This document shows, in pieces, positions 9,248-17,151 of a DNA stretch of 64,000 bases. The notes beneath the pieces were generated by a model. The model was given only the letters and a program-made list of their open reading frames with translations. It was not told where the DNA came from and made no database searches. Source of the DNA: JAWKHR01 sp041394725 (GTDB taxonomy: Bacteria; Acidobacteriota; Vicinamibacteria; Vicinamibacterales; SCN-69-37); contig JAWKHR010000016.1 of assembly GCA_041394725.1 (NCBI GenBank), positions 62,001 through 126,000 on the forward strand. The letters run 5' to 3'. Both the position numbers and the translations under genes were made by a program. Within the stretch, counting starts at the first letter, position 1, and each line of letters opens with the position of its first letter.

Positions 9248-9934
9248 CTAGTGCACCACGTAGCGCAGGGCGCGTCGCGCCATCTCCCAGGCCTCGCGCG
9301 CGATGACCCAGAGGGCCTGGTCCAGCCGCTCCCCGTGGCGTTCGAACGCCCCGGGAAGGACGGTTTCCCGAACGGCGCCGACCTTCCGCAGGGCGCCGTT
9401 GCCCCGCCCGTTCTGCAGCGCCGACCGCGCCTCGAGCCGATCGACGTCCAGGTCCACGAACGCGAACTCGAGGACGCGCTGCGCGCCGGCGAGGAAGATC
9501 CCCGATCCCCAGTACGCCGATCCGAGCACGAACCCCCACTCCGCCGTGTGCCCGTCGTCGGGCACGCGCACCTGGAACATGCCGACGGCATGCGTCAGGC
9601 CGGCGGGCACGATGCCGAAGCACGCGTAGCGACCGCGCGCCCGCTGGCGGTGCGCCCACGCGATGAACGCCTCGAATCCCCTGACCGACGTCGGCGGCGG
9701 CGAGATGAACCGGGCCACCTCCTCCGTCGTGAGGTGCGCGAAGAGCGACGGCGCGTCCTCGCGGCGCATCTCGCGCAGCGTGCACAGGCTGCTGGCGAGC
9801 GTCGGCAACCCGTGGCGCCAGTCCGCCGGCACGTCCGGGCCGAACACCGGCAGCGGGACCCGGCCCGAGGGGCGAGTCGCGAAGACCTCGGCGGCGTCCA
9901 CGGCCTCGACGTCGTGGTGCGGCATCATCTCCAT
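9248..9934 (-). CDS. GNAT family N-acetyltransferase (RimJ/RimL-like)
   Basis: 228 aa. The core resembles RimJ/RimL-type acetyltransferases: an LREMRREDAPSLFAHL opening strand/helix, the AEWGFVLGSAYWGSG motif that normally shapes the acetyl-CoA site, and the conserved LEARSALQNGRGNGALRKVG segment. It probably transfers acetyl from acetyl-CoA to an amine on a protein or small molecule; the acceptor is unknown. The start codon overlaps the end of the upstream subtilase gene by 10 nt, so the two are likely co-transcribed. An unusual 40-residue N-terminal extension precedes the domain. Confidence 0.85.
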   Translation of the reverse strand: MEMMPHHDVEAVDAAEVFATRPSGRVPLPVFGPDVPADWRHGLPTLASSLCTLREMRREDAPSLFAHLTTEEVARFISPPPTSVRGFEAFIAWAHRQRARGRYACFGIVPAGLTHAVGMFQVRVPDDGHTAEWGFVLGSAYWGSGIFLAGAQRVLEFAFVDLDVDRLEARSALQNGRGNGALRKVGAVRETVLPGAFERHGERLDQALWVIAREAWEMARRALRYVVH

Positions 9935-11799
9935 GGCAGCAGATCACCGATCGCGGTGTTCCCCCAGACGATGTTCGAGCCGGTCAGCGCGTCGAGCGAC
10001 ACGTTGCCCCACACGATGTTGGTGGGGTTCAGGCCGAGCACGTTGAAGGTGTTGCCCCAGACGATGTTGTTGCCCCAGACGATGTTGTTCCCCCACACGA
10101 TGTTCGTGGCGGACGTCTGGAAGCCGAGGCTGGTGTTGCCCCAGACGACGTTGTTGCCCCAGACGATGTTGTTCGCCCAGGCCTCGGTGTGCTCGTGGAG
10201 CGCGTTGCCCCAGACGATGTTGTTGCCCCAGACGATGTTGTTCCCCCAGACGATGTTCTGCCCGGCGATCTCGGTCGAGCCGGACAGGTTGCTGGTCAGC
10301 CACCAGTAGCCCACCGGCACGCGGGGATCGATCGCGCCGGCCACCTCGAGGGCGCCGACCGGGTTGAGCGAGCCGGCGCCGAGCGCGAGCACGTCGACGG
10401 GCGCGCCGGTGGTGTCGGCGGTCGGCAGCGCGCTCACCTGGAGCATCGCCTTGAGCGCGTTCACCGGTGGCCCCTGGCCGAAGGCGGCGCGCGCGTGCTC
10501 GATCATCAGCGCCACGGCCCCGCTGACGACGCCCGTGGCCATGCTCGTGCCGCTCAGCTTCAGGTACGGCCGGCCGCCGATCGTGATGCGCGACTCCGGC
10601 AGCATCGCGTAGAGCGTCTGCGACGGGTCGGCCGCCGCCACGATCCGGTGGCCCGGCGCGACGATGTCGGGCTTCGCGTAGGCGTCGATCCAGGTCGGGC
10701 CGCGCGAGCTGTACTCGGCGAGCGTGTCGTCCAGGCGGGTCGTCGTGTTGAACGTACGGACCGCGCCGACGGTGATCGCCGACGGCGCGTTGCCGGGCGA
10801 CGTGATCCCGCCGTACCCCACCTCGCCGGTCTCGGGATTGGTCCCGTAGTTACCGGCCGAGACGACCACGACGATGCCGGCGCGCGACGCGGCCTCGACA
10901 GCCTGCACGAGCGGATCGGTGTCGGCCGCCTCGTAGATCGGATGGCCGAGCGACAGGTTGATGACGTCGATGCCGTAGTACGACTTGTACGCGACGGCCC
11001 ACTCGAGCGCGCGGATCACGCTGCTCGTCATCCCGGCGCCGGAGTTGTCCAGGACGCGCAGGCTGACGTACGACACGTCCGGCGCGATCCCCAGCGCGTC
11101 GGCGTGGGCGCCGCCGATGATGCTGCCGATGTGGGTGCCGTGTCCGTAGCCGTCCACCGGCCAGCGGGGCGAGGGCCACGTCTGGCCGCCGGTGAAGTCA
11201 CGCGTCGTCTTCAGGCGCGACCAGCTCCCGCCATCGAGGAGCATGCCGGAGTCGATGACGGCCACGGTCACGCCGGCGCCGGTGCCGGCCGCGGTCGTGC
11301 CGTCCAGGCCGAGCGTCGCCCGCAGGCTGTAGGGGGCGGCATCTCCCCAGGTGCCCCAGTCGGCGTCCGCGCGGGCGGTGGCCGTCACCGGCGCGTCGGT
11401 CGAGACCGCGGCGACGTCCGGGTGCTGCTGCAGCGCGCGCAGCAGGCCGACCGGGACGTCGACCGCGACGGCGTCGATGACCGAGAACTCTTCGCTGGCG
11501 GGGGCCCCGGCCGCCTGGAGCGCGCGCAGCAGCCCCGACCGGTTCCCCGGCGTGGGCGTGATGATCACGCGCTGGCGGTCACCGTCGTGTCCGCTGCGAG
11601 AGAGCCGCTTCGTCAGCGCGGCATCCAGCCGTGCCGCATGCGCGCGTGCCTGCCCGAGCCCGAGGCGACGACCCAGGCCCGGCCCGAGGCCCTGAGCCTG
11701 CGGTCCGAGCGCCCCCACCGTGGCCAGGAGCAGGGCGACCATTCCCGCGGTCCGCCAGCCCCTGGCCCATCCCGACATCCGCTGCGTGCTGCCTCGCAT
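9925..11799 (-). CDS. Secreted subtilisin-like (S8) serine protease with NIVWGN repeats
   Basis: 624 aa with an N-terminal signal-peptide-like segment (about residues 18-35), an inhibitor-like propeptide region (about 75-140) and a full S8 catalytic domain: Asp in VAVIDSG (about 183), His in GYGHGTHIGS (about 220), Ser in SGTSMATG (about 419), plus the oxyanion Asn segment VSAGNYG. After about residue 500 the protein ends in ten Asn-Ile/Val-Val-Trp-Gly-Asn hexapeptides with short spacers. The ATG at 11776 is an alternative start. Likely exported or cell-surface; the repeats may mediate anchoring or folding, which is inference. Confidence 0.93.
   Translation of the reverse strand: MRGSTQRMSGWARGWRTAGMVALLLATVGALGPQAQGLGPGLGRRLGLGQARAHAARLDAALTKRLSRSGHDGDRQRVIITPTPGNRSGLLRALQAAGAPASEEFSVIDAVAVDVPVGLLRALQQHPDVAAVSTDAPVTATARADADWGTWGDAAPYSLRATLGLDGTTAAGTGAGVTVAVIDSGMLLDGGSWSRLKTTRDFTGGQTWPSPRWPVDGYGHGTHIGSIIGGAHADALGIAPDVSYVSLRVLDNSGAGMTSSVIRALEWAVAYKSYYGIDVINLSLGHPIYEAADTDPLVQAVEAASRAGIVVVVSAGNYGTNPETGEVGYGGITSPGNAPSAITVGAVRTFNTTTRLDDTLAEYSSRGPTWIDAYAKPDIVAPGHRIVAAADPSQTLYAMLPESRITIGGRPYLKLSGTSMATGVVSGAVALMIEHARAAFGQGPPVNALKAMLQVSALPTADTTGAPVDVLALGAGSLNPVGALEVAGAIDPRVPVGYWWLTSNLSGSTEIAGQNIVWGNNIVWGNNIVWGNALHEHTEAWANNIVWGNNVVWGNTSLGFQTSATNIVWGNNIVWGNNIVWGNTFNVLGLNPTNIVWGNVSLDALTGSNIVWGNTAIGDLLPWR
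9958..10257 (-). repeat. Coding hexapeptide repeats, ten NIVWGN-type units
   Basis: The 3' part of the subtilase gene contains ten copies of an 18-bp unit encoding N-[IV]-V-W-G-N, grouped as 3, 2, 3, 1 and 1 with 6-14-residue spacers in between. Nine copies read NIVWGN and one NVVWGN. Codon use is nearly identical between copies, suggesting recent expansion or gene conversion. It looks like a short direct-repeat array in the DNA but stays in frame throughout. Confidence 0.92.
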
Positions 11800-12033
11800 C
11801 TCCTGCCACTCCCGTGACCGCGACGCCCCGTTGCGCGCGGCTCGACCCGCCGACCAAGAGCAAGCGCCGGGCCAGATCGAGCGTTCCCCGCAAGAGGCTC
11901 ATGGCAAGGGAGTTCGGCGAGAGTGCGGCGGTGGAAGACCTGGGGCCGCCAGAATGACGCCGGGTGTGCGGTCGAAATAGTGGGGTGCTTCCGGGGACGG
12001 CTCCACGCGGCCTGCGCGCGGCAGGTGCCCATG

Positions 12034-12253
12034 TTCCGCGGAGGGGCACGGCTCGTGCCCGTATACGTGACAGTCACTGGCCCGGACGGCCATCTACTGA
12101 CGAACCTGACAAAGGACGACTTCCAGGTCTACGAGGATGGCGAGCGCCGCGAGATCACGGCGTTCCCGACCGACCCGGGCCTCATCACCGGTTTGGCGCT
12201 GTGGGACGTCAGCCGCGAGATGCGAGACGTCAGGGACCGGTCCCGGTCGTCGG
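12034..12253 (+). pseudogene. Duplicated 5' fragment of a VWFA-related gene
   Basis: This 220-nt block matches 12691-12910 at a constant offset of 657 nt without indels and at roughly 90 % identity. It encodes the same N-terminal beta-sandwich segment (VPVYVTVTGPDGHLL, DDFQVYEDGERREI, LALWDVSREMRDV) as the VWFA protein that follows. The similarity stops abruptly at 12253, where the frame continues into unrelated sequence. There is no VWA domain proper and no convincing signal peptide, so this is a truncated duplicate rather than a working gene. Confidence 0.78.
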
Positions 12254-12353
12254 TGTCTACGCGCTCGGGGTGCACGGCGGACTGCGGGCCACGGGCGGCC
12301 TCGATGTCTGGGTGGATCCCACGCCGGACACCGCCGGCCGCATCGCGCGGGCG
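12249..12353 (+). pseudogene. Remnant of a small nucleotidyltransferase-like gene
   Basis: About 35 codons read GVYALGVHGGLRATGGLDVWV followed by DPTPDTAGRI. This resembles the core of AbiEii/MNT-like nucleotidyltransferases (G-G-x-A-x3-HG-x2-RAT-x-D-x-D), except that the first metal-binding Asp is Gly here. The fragment is joined directly to the truncated VWFA block and is in frame with the following HicB-like gene. The assignment rests on a short motif, so it is tentative. Confidence 0.45.
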
Positions 12354-12401
12354 CGTTGGACGAGAGCGCCAGGACGACGCTACTGTAGAGGCGAGGCCTC
12401 C

Positions 12402-12605
12402 ATGCACAACGAGTTCACGGCGGTGTTCGAGCGCGATGGCGACTGGGCCGTCGCCTACTGCCCGGAGATCCCCGGCGCCAACGGCCAGGGGCGCACGAAG
12501 GACGAGGCCCGCTCGAGCCTTGCGGCCGCGATCGCGCTGATTCTCGAGGACAGGCGGGCGGATGGCCTCAGGGGTATTCCGCCGGACGCCGAACAGATGC
12601 GGTGA
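12402..12605 (+). CDS. Orphan HicB-like antitoxin domain protein
   Basis: 67 aa from ATG 12402. It follows the HicB N-terminal pattern: FTAVFERDGDWAVAYCPEIPG, then GQGRTKDEARSSLAAAIALIL, the partial RNase-H-like fold of HicB antitoxins. No HicA toxin (about 60 aa, dsRBD-like) is visible on either side, and no C-terminal DNA-binding domain is present. It sits between a truncated VWFA duplicate and the intact VWFA gene, whose GTG lies 4 nt downstream. It could be a solitary regulator or a leftover of a mobile toxin-antitoxin module. Confidence 0.7.
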   Translation: MHNEFTAVFERDGDWAVAYCPEIPGANGQGRTKDEARSSLAAAIALILEDRRADGLRGIPPDAEQMR

Positions 12606-12609
12606 CGGT

Positions 12610-13482
12610 GTGCTGCGGTCCCTCCTACCGGGTGCCTTGGCCATATTGGCTTGTCTGCAGACCGTCGCCGGATTCCAGCAAACACCCGTCTTCAGAGCAG
12701 GAACCCGAGTCGTTCCCGTCTACGTCACGGTCACCGGCCCGGACGGCCATCTGCTGACGGACCTGACACAGGACGACTTCCAGGTCTACGAGGACGGCGA
12801 GCGCCGCGAGATCGCGGCGTTCTCGACCGACCCGGGCCCCATCACCGGGTTGGCGCTGTGGGACGTCAGCCGTGAGATGCGAGACGTCGGGGACCGGTCC
12901 CGGTCGTCGGCGCGGTCCCTGGTCGCGGCGCTATGGCCCGCGGATCGGCTCCGGTTCGGGTCGTTCTCCTCATGGGAGTTCGCGCTGAGTCCGCTGTTGA
13001 CCGGCGACAAGCCGACCCTGCTCCGGGTCATCGACGAGGAGCTGTGGTTCACCCTGAACTACCCGATCCTGTGGTCCGCCGTGATGGACGGTCTGCAACG
13101 CCTCTCACAGGACGCTGGCCGCCGTGTGCTCATCGTCACGACGGCGGGTCGGTCGACCGGCGAGCGCCGATCCCGCGGCGACGCGGTGACGCTGATGCAC
13201 CAGACAGATACGCAGGTTTACGCCGTTGGCTTCGAGCAGCCGGGGCTCTCGAATGGCATGAAAGACATGGCCGCCGAGAGCGGCGGCGGTTATGTCGTCA
13301 TCGGCCCTTCGGACGATCTCGACCGCGCGTGGGCCGGAATTCTCGATGAGCTTCACCACCAGTACCTGCTCGGCTTCGCGCCTTCGGCCGTCGACGCGCA
13401 GCGTCACGAGATTCGCGTGACGACGACCGTCGCCGGCGCTCGCGTCCGCTTTCGTCGCGCGCACATGGGGAACGTGCCATGA
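12610..13482 (+). CDS. Secreted VWFA-related (Acidobacterial type) protein
   Basis: 290 aa from GTG 12610, chosen because it places a signal peptide (LLPGALAILACLQTVAG) at the very N-terminus; an ATG at 12562 would overlap hicB and add 16 residues. A beta-rich N-terminal segment (VPVYVTVTGPDGHLL, DDFQVYEDGERREI) precedes a VWA-like domain, and the end matches the family (HHQYLLGFAPS). In the metal-site position the canonical DTSASM is replaced by DVSREM, so the MIDAS is incomplete. The following VWA gene overlaps it by ATGA. Cellular role unknown. Confidence 0.85.
   Translation: MLRSLLPGALAILACLQTVAGFQQTPVFRAGTRVVPVYVTVTGPDGHLLTDLTQDDFQVYEDGERREIAAFSTDPGPITGLALWDVSREMRDVGDRSRSSARSLVAALWPADRLRFGSFSSWEFALSPLLTGDKPTLLRVIDEELWFTLNYPILWSAVMDGLQRLSQDAGRRVLIVTTAGRSTGERRSRGDAVTLMHQTDTQVYAVGFEQPGLSNGMKDMAAESGGGYVVIGPSDDLDRAWAGILDELHHQYLLGFAPSAVDAQRHEIRVTTTVAGARVRFRRAHMGNVP
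12691..12910 (+). repeat. Second copy of the 220-nt VWFA duplication
   Basis: This is the intact-gene copy of the block duplicated at 12034-12253, at a constant offset of 657 nt. The copies differ only by substitutions, for example GTATAC versus GTCTAC, and include transitions at third codon positions, which implies the duplication has had time to drift. Confidence 0.8.
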
Positions 13483-14291
13483 GACATCGAGCGGCTGCGG
13501 GCGGTTTGGTCGGGAGCCTGATGGTCATGGCCACCGTCCTGTCCGGCGGGACGCCAGCCGAGCTGGCCCAGGCCCCAACCGCTCAGGGTGCGGCTGATCC
13601 GGTGAGGGTCCTCTTCATCGGCGACTCGAGTCGAAGCCAGCACGGCGCGGTGTTCGGAGTCCCCCTGGTGTTGAGGGGGCATGGCAGCAAGACCTCTCTC
13701 GACCATGTCGCGGAGGCGCTGGGAACGCACCTGGCGCCTGGCGTCGCGCTGCGGGTGGCGAGCTTCGCCGAGCGCTTCCTGGTCTCTCCGTCCTGGGTGA
13801 CGACACGCGAGGACGTGCGGCGGGCGTTCGACGCCGTCGACCAGACGGAGGGCGGCTACACCGTGGGGCCCTCCCCGATCTGGGACGCCGTCTACGAGGG
13901 CGCCGATACGCTCGCGCCGGAACCCGGCCGGAAGTTCATGCTCCTGGTCACCGACGGGGCGGCGACGGCCAACACGGTCGGGTTCGAATCGGCGCTGGCT
14001 CACGTACGCGCATCAGGCATCACCGTCCACGTTGCCAGCACCCTGACATCGCCGTACGCCAGAGATGAATGGGGCCCGAGCCCACTGACCCGCCTGCGAC
14101 GTCTGGCCGCCGAAACCGGCGGGCAATACCGTGAAGTCGGCAAGGGAGGTCAGCAGCCCAAACTGTGGGAGGTGCTCGGAGAGCTCATGGACCTCTGTCG
14201 AGTCGATCCAGGCCACGAGTGGGACGCTCGTCGAGCTGCAGAGGGGGCGAGGGGCAACGCCCCGAAGACGCGAACGAGCGGAAGCGATTGA
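13479..14291 (+). CDS. VWA-domain protein, C-terminus probably truncated
   Basis: 270 aa, ATGA-coupled to the preceding VWFA gene. An N-terminal hydrophobic segment (about residues 8-24) suggests export. A metal-site motif DSSRS (D-x-S-x-S) follows VRVLFIG, and FMLLVTDGAAT fits the later VWA strand with its conserved Asp. Homology fades after WEVLGELMDLCRV. The last 20 or so codons run through a GGGGC-AAC-GCCCC hairpin and Arg-rich low-complexity DNA like the adjacent intergenic region. The original C-terminal LGF-type strand is missing, so this may be a decaying gene. Confidence 0.7.
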   Translation: MRHRAAAGGLVGSLMVMATVLSGGTPAELAQAPTAQGAADPVRVLFIGDSSRSQHGAVFGVPLVLRGHGSKTSLDHVAEALGTHLAPGVALRVASFAERFLVSPSWVTTREDVRRAFDAVDQTEGGYTVGPSPIWDAVYEGADTLAPEPGRKFMLLVTDGAATANTVGFESALAHVRASGITVHVASTLTSPYARDEWGPSPLTRLRRLAAETGGQYREVGKGGQQPKLWEVLGELMDLCRVDPGHEWDARRAAEGARGNAPKTRTSGSD

Positions 14292-14304
14292 GCCACGCGC
14301 CCTG

Positions 14305-14417
14305 AGTGGCCAGGCTGACTTCGCGGGTCGCGCGAGCCATGGTGGGCAGGCCCAGGTTCGCGGGTGGTGCGAGCTACTTTGGGCAGGCCCGGATTCGCTG
14401 GCTGTTGTCTGCGGGCG
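14305..14417. repeat. Imperfect triple repeat, about 36-37 bp period
   Basis: Three degenerate copies start near 14307, 14343 and 14380, each with a TGG[GC]CAGGC core followed by a TTCGCGGGT- or TTCGCTGG-like stretch. They lie in the non-coding interval between the truncated VWA gene and tRNA-Gly. The remaining DNA to 14530 is low-complexity, rich in GAGCGAGC and GCGAAC. I see no gene in 14292-14555. Confidence 0.5.
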
Positions 14418-14529
14418 AGGTGCCCCGGGGCGCCGACGCCCGCCGCCGTCCACCAGCGAGCGAGCGGGAGCGAGCGAGCCACGCGCGCGGAGAGAGCCGA
14501 CGAAGCGGCGAACGAGCGCGCGTGCAGGG

Positions 14530-14548
14530 TCCGGGGCGAAGCCCCGGA
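14530..14548 (-). terminator. Hairpin downstream of tRNA-Gly
   Basis: Seven-bp perfect stem (TCCGGGG / CCCCGGA) with loop CTTCG, 8 nt beyond the CCA end of the tRNA in its direction of transcription. No T-run follows, so it could be a processing or transcript-stabilising structure instead of an intrinsic terminator. Confidence 0.45.
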
Positions 14549-14555
14549 TCAATGT

Positions 14556-14629
14556 TGGAGCGGGCTACGGGAATCGAACCCGTCTAGCTGGCTTGGGAAG
14601 CCAGAGCATTACCACTATGCTAAGCCCGC
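14556..14629 (-). tRNA. tRNA-Gly (anticodon CCC)
   Basis: The minus strand folds as a cloverleaf: acceptor stem GCGGGCT / AGCCCGC with discriminator T and encoded CCA, anticodon stem CTGGC / GCCAG around loop TTCCCAA (anticodon CCC, reading GGG), and T arm ending GGTTCGAATCC. Length is 74 nt including CCA. It stands alone next to the VWFA accessory patch; tRNA genes are common integration targets, but no integrase or att duplication is visible. Confidence 0.96.
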
Positions 14630-14750
14630 GCTCCGGGAGCCCGAAGATCATACCCGAGTCGCCCGACCGCATCCAGCGTGCCGCGCCCGCTGGCCAGCGA
14701 GGCGCGCCGCCGGACCTCGCCGGCCGCCTGCGCCGACGTGACGATCCCCT

Positions 14751-15788
14751 TCACCGCCGCGTCGGCCCGCCCGCCTCGCCCGGCTTGTTCGCCAGGTAGC
14801 TGCGCCGCGCGCGGACCACGCGGCCGCGCCCGTCCTTGCGCTGGCCGGCAACCTCCACCTTCAGCTCGTGGAGCTTGTCGTCGAGCGTCCCGGGCACGAA
14901 GCCGAGCAGGTAGACGTGGCGCAGCTCCTCGAGGAACTGCGTGAAGATCGAGTTCACGTTGTCGTCGGGCGAGAGGAAGAAGCGGCTGCCGCCGGTTTCG
15001 AGTGTGAGCCGCTCGAGGACCGCGTCCGGGAGCAACTCGTGCCGCGCGTCCTCGAAGATGTCGCCGATCTTCTCGATCGCCGGCGCCGTCATGAACTGCT
15101 CCTCGAGGTTGACGCAGTCCCAGTCGCGCGGGTTGCGCTTCCGGTACTCCGGCAGGATCCGCACGTGCGACCGGATCTGCATCGCGTAGATCATGACCTC
15201 CTCGGTCCGCACGCGGGTGAGCAGCCGGCTCCAGCGCGTGTCACTGAGCGTGTCGCAGCCGTCGGTCAGCAGGAGGATGATGCGGCGCCCGCGCTCGGGC
15301 GCCAGCGTGGCGACCGCGCTGTCCACGGCGTCGAGCAGGCGCGTCGGGTTGCCGATGTGCAGGTCATTGCGGATCGAGTGGAGCAGCGCGTCGCGGTCCT
15401 GCGTGAACGTGTGGCTCAGGATGAGCCGGTCGCTGAAGCTGCCGACCTTGGCCCGGTCGCCGGGCCGCATCCGGATGACGAACTGCTCGGCGGCGAACTG
15501 CGCCAGCTCGAGCCCCATCGTCATGCTGGCGCTCGTGTCCACGAGGACGACGGCGGTGAGCGCCTCGTCGCTCTCGATGAAGTTGCTGATGGCCTGGGGC
15601 GTGCCCTCGTCGTAGAGCGTGAAGTCGTCCTTCGTCAGCCCGCTCACCACGTGGCCGCCGCGGTCGAAGACCGTGACGGGCACGGCGACGGTGACGCCGC
15701 CGCCCCGGAAGACCTGCGGGTCCTGCGCCGCGGTCAGGACCGCGGCGGCCAGCATGGCCACGACGCCCGCCGAGGCCAGGCGTCGCAT
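14751..15788 (-). CDS. Secreted VWFA-related (Acidobacterial type) protein with intact MIDAS
   Basis: 345 aa. A short N-terminal hydrophobic segment (VVAMLAAAVLTAA) suggests secretion. Residues about 25-75 form the family's beta-rich leader (VTVFDRGGHVVSGLTKDDF). The VWA domain has the canonical metal site VDTSASM (about 84-90), a conserved Thr in the NPTRLLDAV segment, and IILLLTDGCDT. The C-terminus has the family hallmark LRHVYLLGFVPG. The start lies 4 nt after the stop of the phosphohexomutase gene, so it is the last gene of that operon. No catalytic function is expected. Confidence 0.9.
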   Translation of the reverse strand: MRRLASAGVVAMLAAAVLTAAQDPQVFRGGGVTVAVPVTVFDRGGHVVSGLTKDDFTLYDEGTPQAISNFIESDEALTAVVLVDTSASMTMGLELAQFAAEQFVIRMRPGDRAKVGSFSDRLILSHTFTQDRDALLHSIRNDLHIGNPTRLLDAVDSAVATLAPERGRRIILLLTDGCDTLSDTRWSRLLTRVRTEEVMIYAMQIRSHVRILPEYRKRNPRDWDCVNLEEQFMTAPAIEKIGDIFEDARHELLPDAVLERLTLETGGSRFFLSPDDNVNSIFTQFLEELRHVYLLGFVPGTLDDKLHELKVEVAGQRKDGRGRVVRARRSYLANKPGEAGGPTRR

Positions 15789-15792
15789 CGGG

Positions 15793-17151
15793 CTACCGCC
15801 GGATCACCGCCAGCACCTCGTCGCGCTTCGCCGCCATCAGGGCCGGCGTCACCGCCTCGAGGTTGAGGCGCAGCATCGGCTCGGTGTTCGAGGCGCGGAC
15901 GTTGAAGTGCCAGTCGTCGAATTCGGCCGAGAAGCCGTCGAGCGTGTAGGTGTGGCCGCCGGTGTAGGTCGCGGCCAGGTCCTGCAGCCGCGCGTCCACC
16001 GTGGCCATGTCGCTGACGCGCGTGTTGATCTCGCCCGAGATGAAGTACTTCGCGCGGAAGGGGGCGAGCAGCTCGTGCAGCGACTGCCCGCGCTTCGACA
16101 TCAGCTCCAGGATGAGGAGCGCCGGGATGAAGCCGTTGTCGGCGTAGTAGAAGTCGCGGAAGTAATAGTGGCCGGTGACCTCGCCGCCGAAGACCGCGTC
16201 CTCCTCGCGCATCCGCCGCTTGATGAACGCGTGGCCGACCCGGTTCATCAGCGCCTCGCCGCCGTACTTCGCGACCGTGTCCTTGACGGCGTAGCTGGCG
16301 CGCACGTCGTAGACGACCTTCTGCTCCGGCGTCTTCATCAGCGCGGCCTCGGCGAGGAGCGCGGTGATGAAATCACCGGCGATGAACTCGCCGGTGCCGT
16401 CGATGAAGAAGCAGCGGTCCGCGTCGCCGTCCCACGCGATCCCGATGTCGGCCTTCTCGGCGACCACGCGCTCGACGATGTCGCGGCGGTTCTCTTCGAT
16501 GAGCGGGTTGGCCTCGTGGGTCGGGAAGGTGCCGTCGATCGTGAAGCACAGGCGCGTCGTCCGGCAGGGCAGCCGGTCGAAGAGCTTCGGCGCGACCAGG
16601 CCGGCCATGCCGCTGCCGGCGTCGAGCACGACGTTGAACGGCTTGATGGCCGAGGGGGCGATGAACGACATGACCTTGCCGACGTAGTCGTCGAGCAGGT
16701 CGCGCGTCTCGAGCCGGCCCTGCGGGCGCGTCGGATCGGGGATGCGGCCCCCGGTCACCATCTCGCGGATGTCGCCGATGCCGGCGTCGCCCGAGAGCGG
16801 GAAGGCCTCCTTCCGGACCATCTTCATCCCGTTGTACTGCTTCGGGTTGTGCGACGCCGTGATCTGCGCGCCGCCGTCGAGGCCGTCACGCACGACCGCG
16901 AAGTAGAGCATGTCCGTGCCGCACATGCCGTAGTCGACGACGTCGGCGCCCTGGGCGCGCGCGCCCTCGATGAAGGCGGCCGCCAGCCCGGGTGACGAGA
17001 CGCGCATGTCGCGCGAGACCGCGATGCGCGACGCGCCGAGGTAGGCGACGAAGGCGCGGCCGATCAGCCGCGCGGCGTCCTCGTGCAGTTCGTCCGGGTA
17101 GATGCCGCGGACGTCGTACGCCTTGAAGATGGACGGGTCGATGCTCATCAT
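15793..17151 (-). CDS. Phosphomannomutase / phosphoglucomutase
   Basis: 452 aa alpha-D-phosphohexomutase interconverting hexose 6-phosphate and hexose 1-phosphate. Motifs in order: the phosphoserine loop TASHNPKQYNG (about residue 100), Mg-binding DGDADRCFF (about 235-243), sugar-specificity loop GEVTGHYYF (about 320), and the phosphate-binding RASNTEPMLRLN at the C-terminus. The GEVTGH variant is typical of dual PMM/PGM enzymes. The start ATGATGA overlaps the stop of the upstream nucleotidyltransferase, so hexose-1-phosphate production and its activation to an NDP-sugar are coupled. Confidence 0.94.
   Translation of the reverse strand: MMSIDPSIFKAYDVRGIYPDELHEDAARLIGRAFVAYLGASRIAVSRDMRVSSPGLAAAFIEGARAQGADVVDYGMCGTDMLYFAVVRDGLDGGAQITASHNPKQYNGMKMVRKEAFPLSGDAGIGDIREMVTGGRIPDPTRPQGRLETRDLLDDYVGKVMSFIAPSAIKPFNVVLDAGSGMAGLVAPKLFDRLPCRTTRLCFTIDGTFPTHEANPLIEENRRDIVERVVAEKADIGIAWDGDADRCFFIDGTGEFIAGDFITALLAEAALMKTPEQKVVYDVRASYAVKDTVAKYGGEALMNRVGHAFIKRRMREEDAVFGGEVTGHYYFRDFYYADNGFIPALLILELMSKRGQSLHELLAPFRAKYFISGEINTRVSDMATVDARLQDLAATYTGGHTYTLDGFSAEFDDWHFNVRASNTEPMLRLNLEAVTPALMAAKRDEVLAVIRR

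Noticed and set aside
9958..10257. Short regularly repeated DNA units resembling a CRISPR-like array
   Set aside because: Repeats are 18 bp, often abutting, stay in frame and encode NIVWGN hexapeptides of the subtilase; there are no unique spacers of CRISPR length and no cas genes.
9146..11817. Long plus-strand frames opposite the acetyltransferase and subtilase genes
   Set aside because: They lack recognisable motifs, while the minus strand encodes a full GNAT domain and a complete S8 catalytic triad.
14292..14629. Integrated element at tRNA-Gly
   Set aside because: No integrase, transposase or direct repeat of the tRNA 3' end is visible; only local repeats and a decaying gene.
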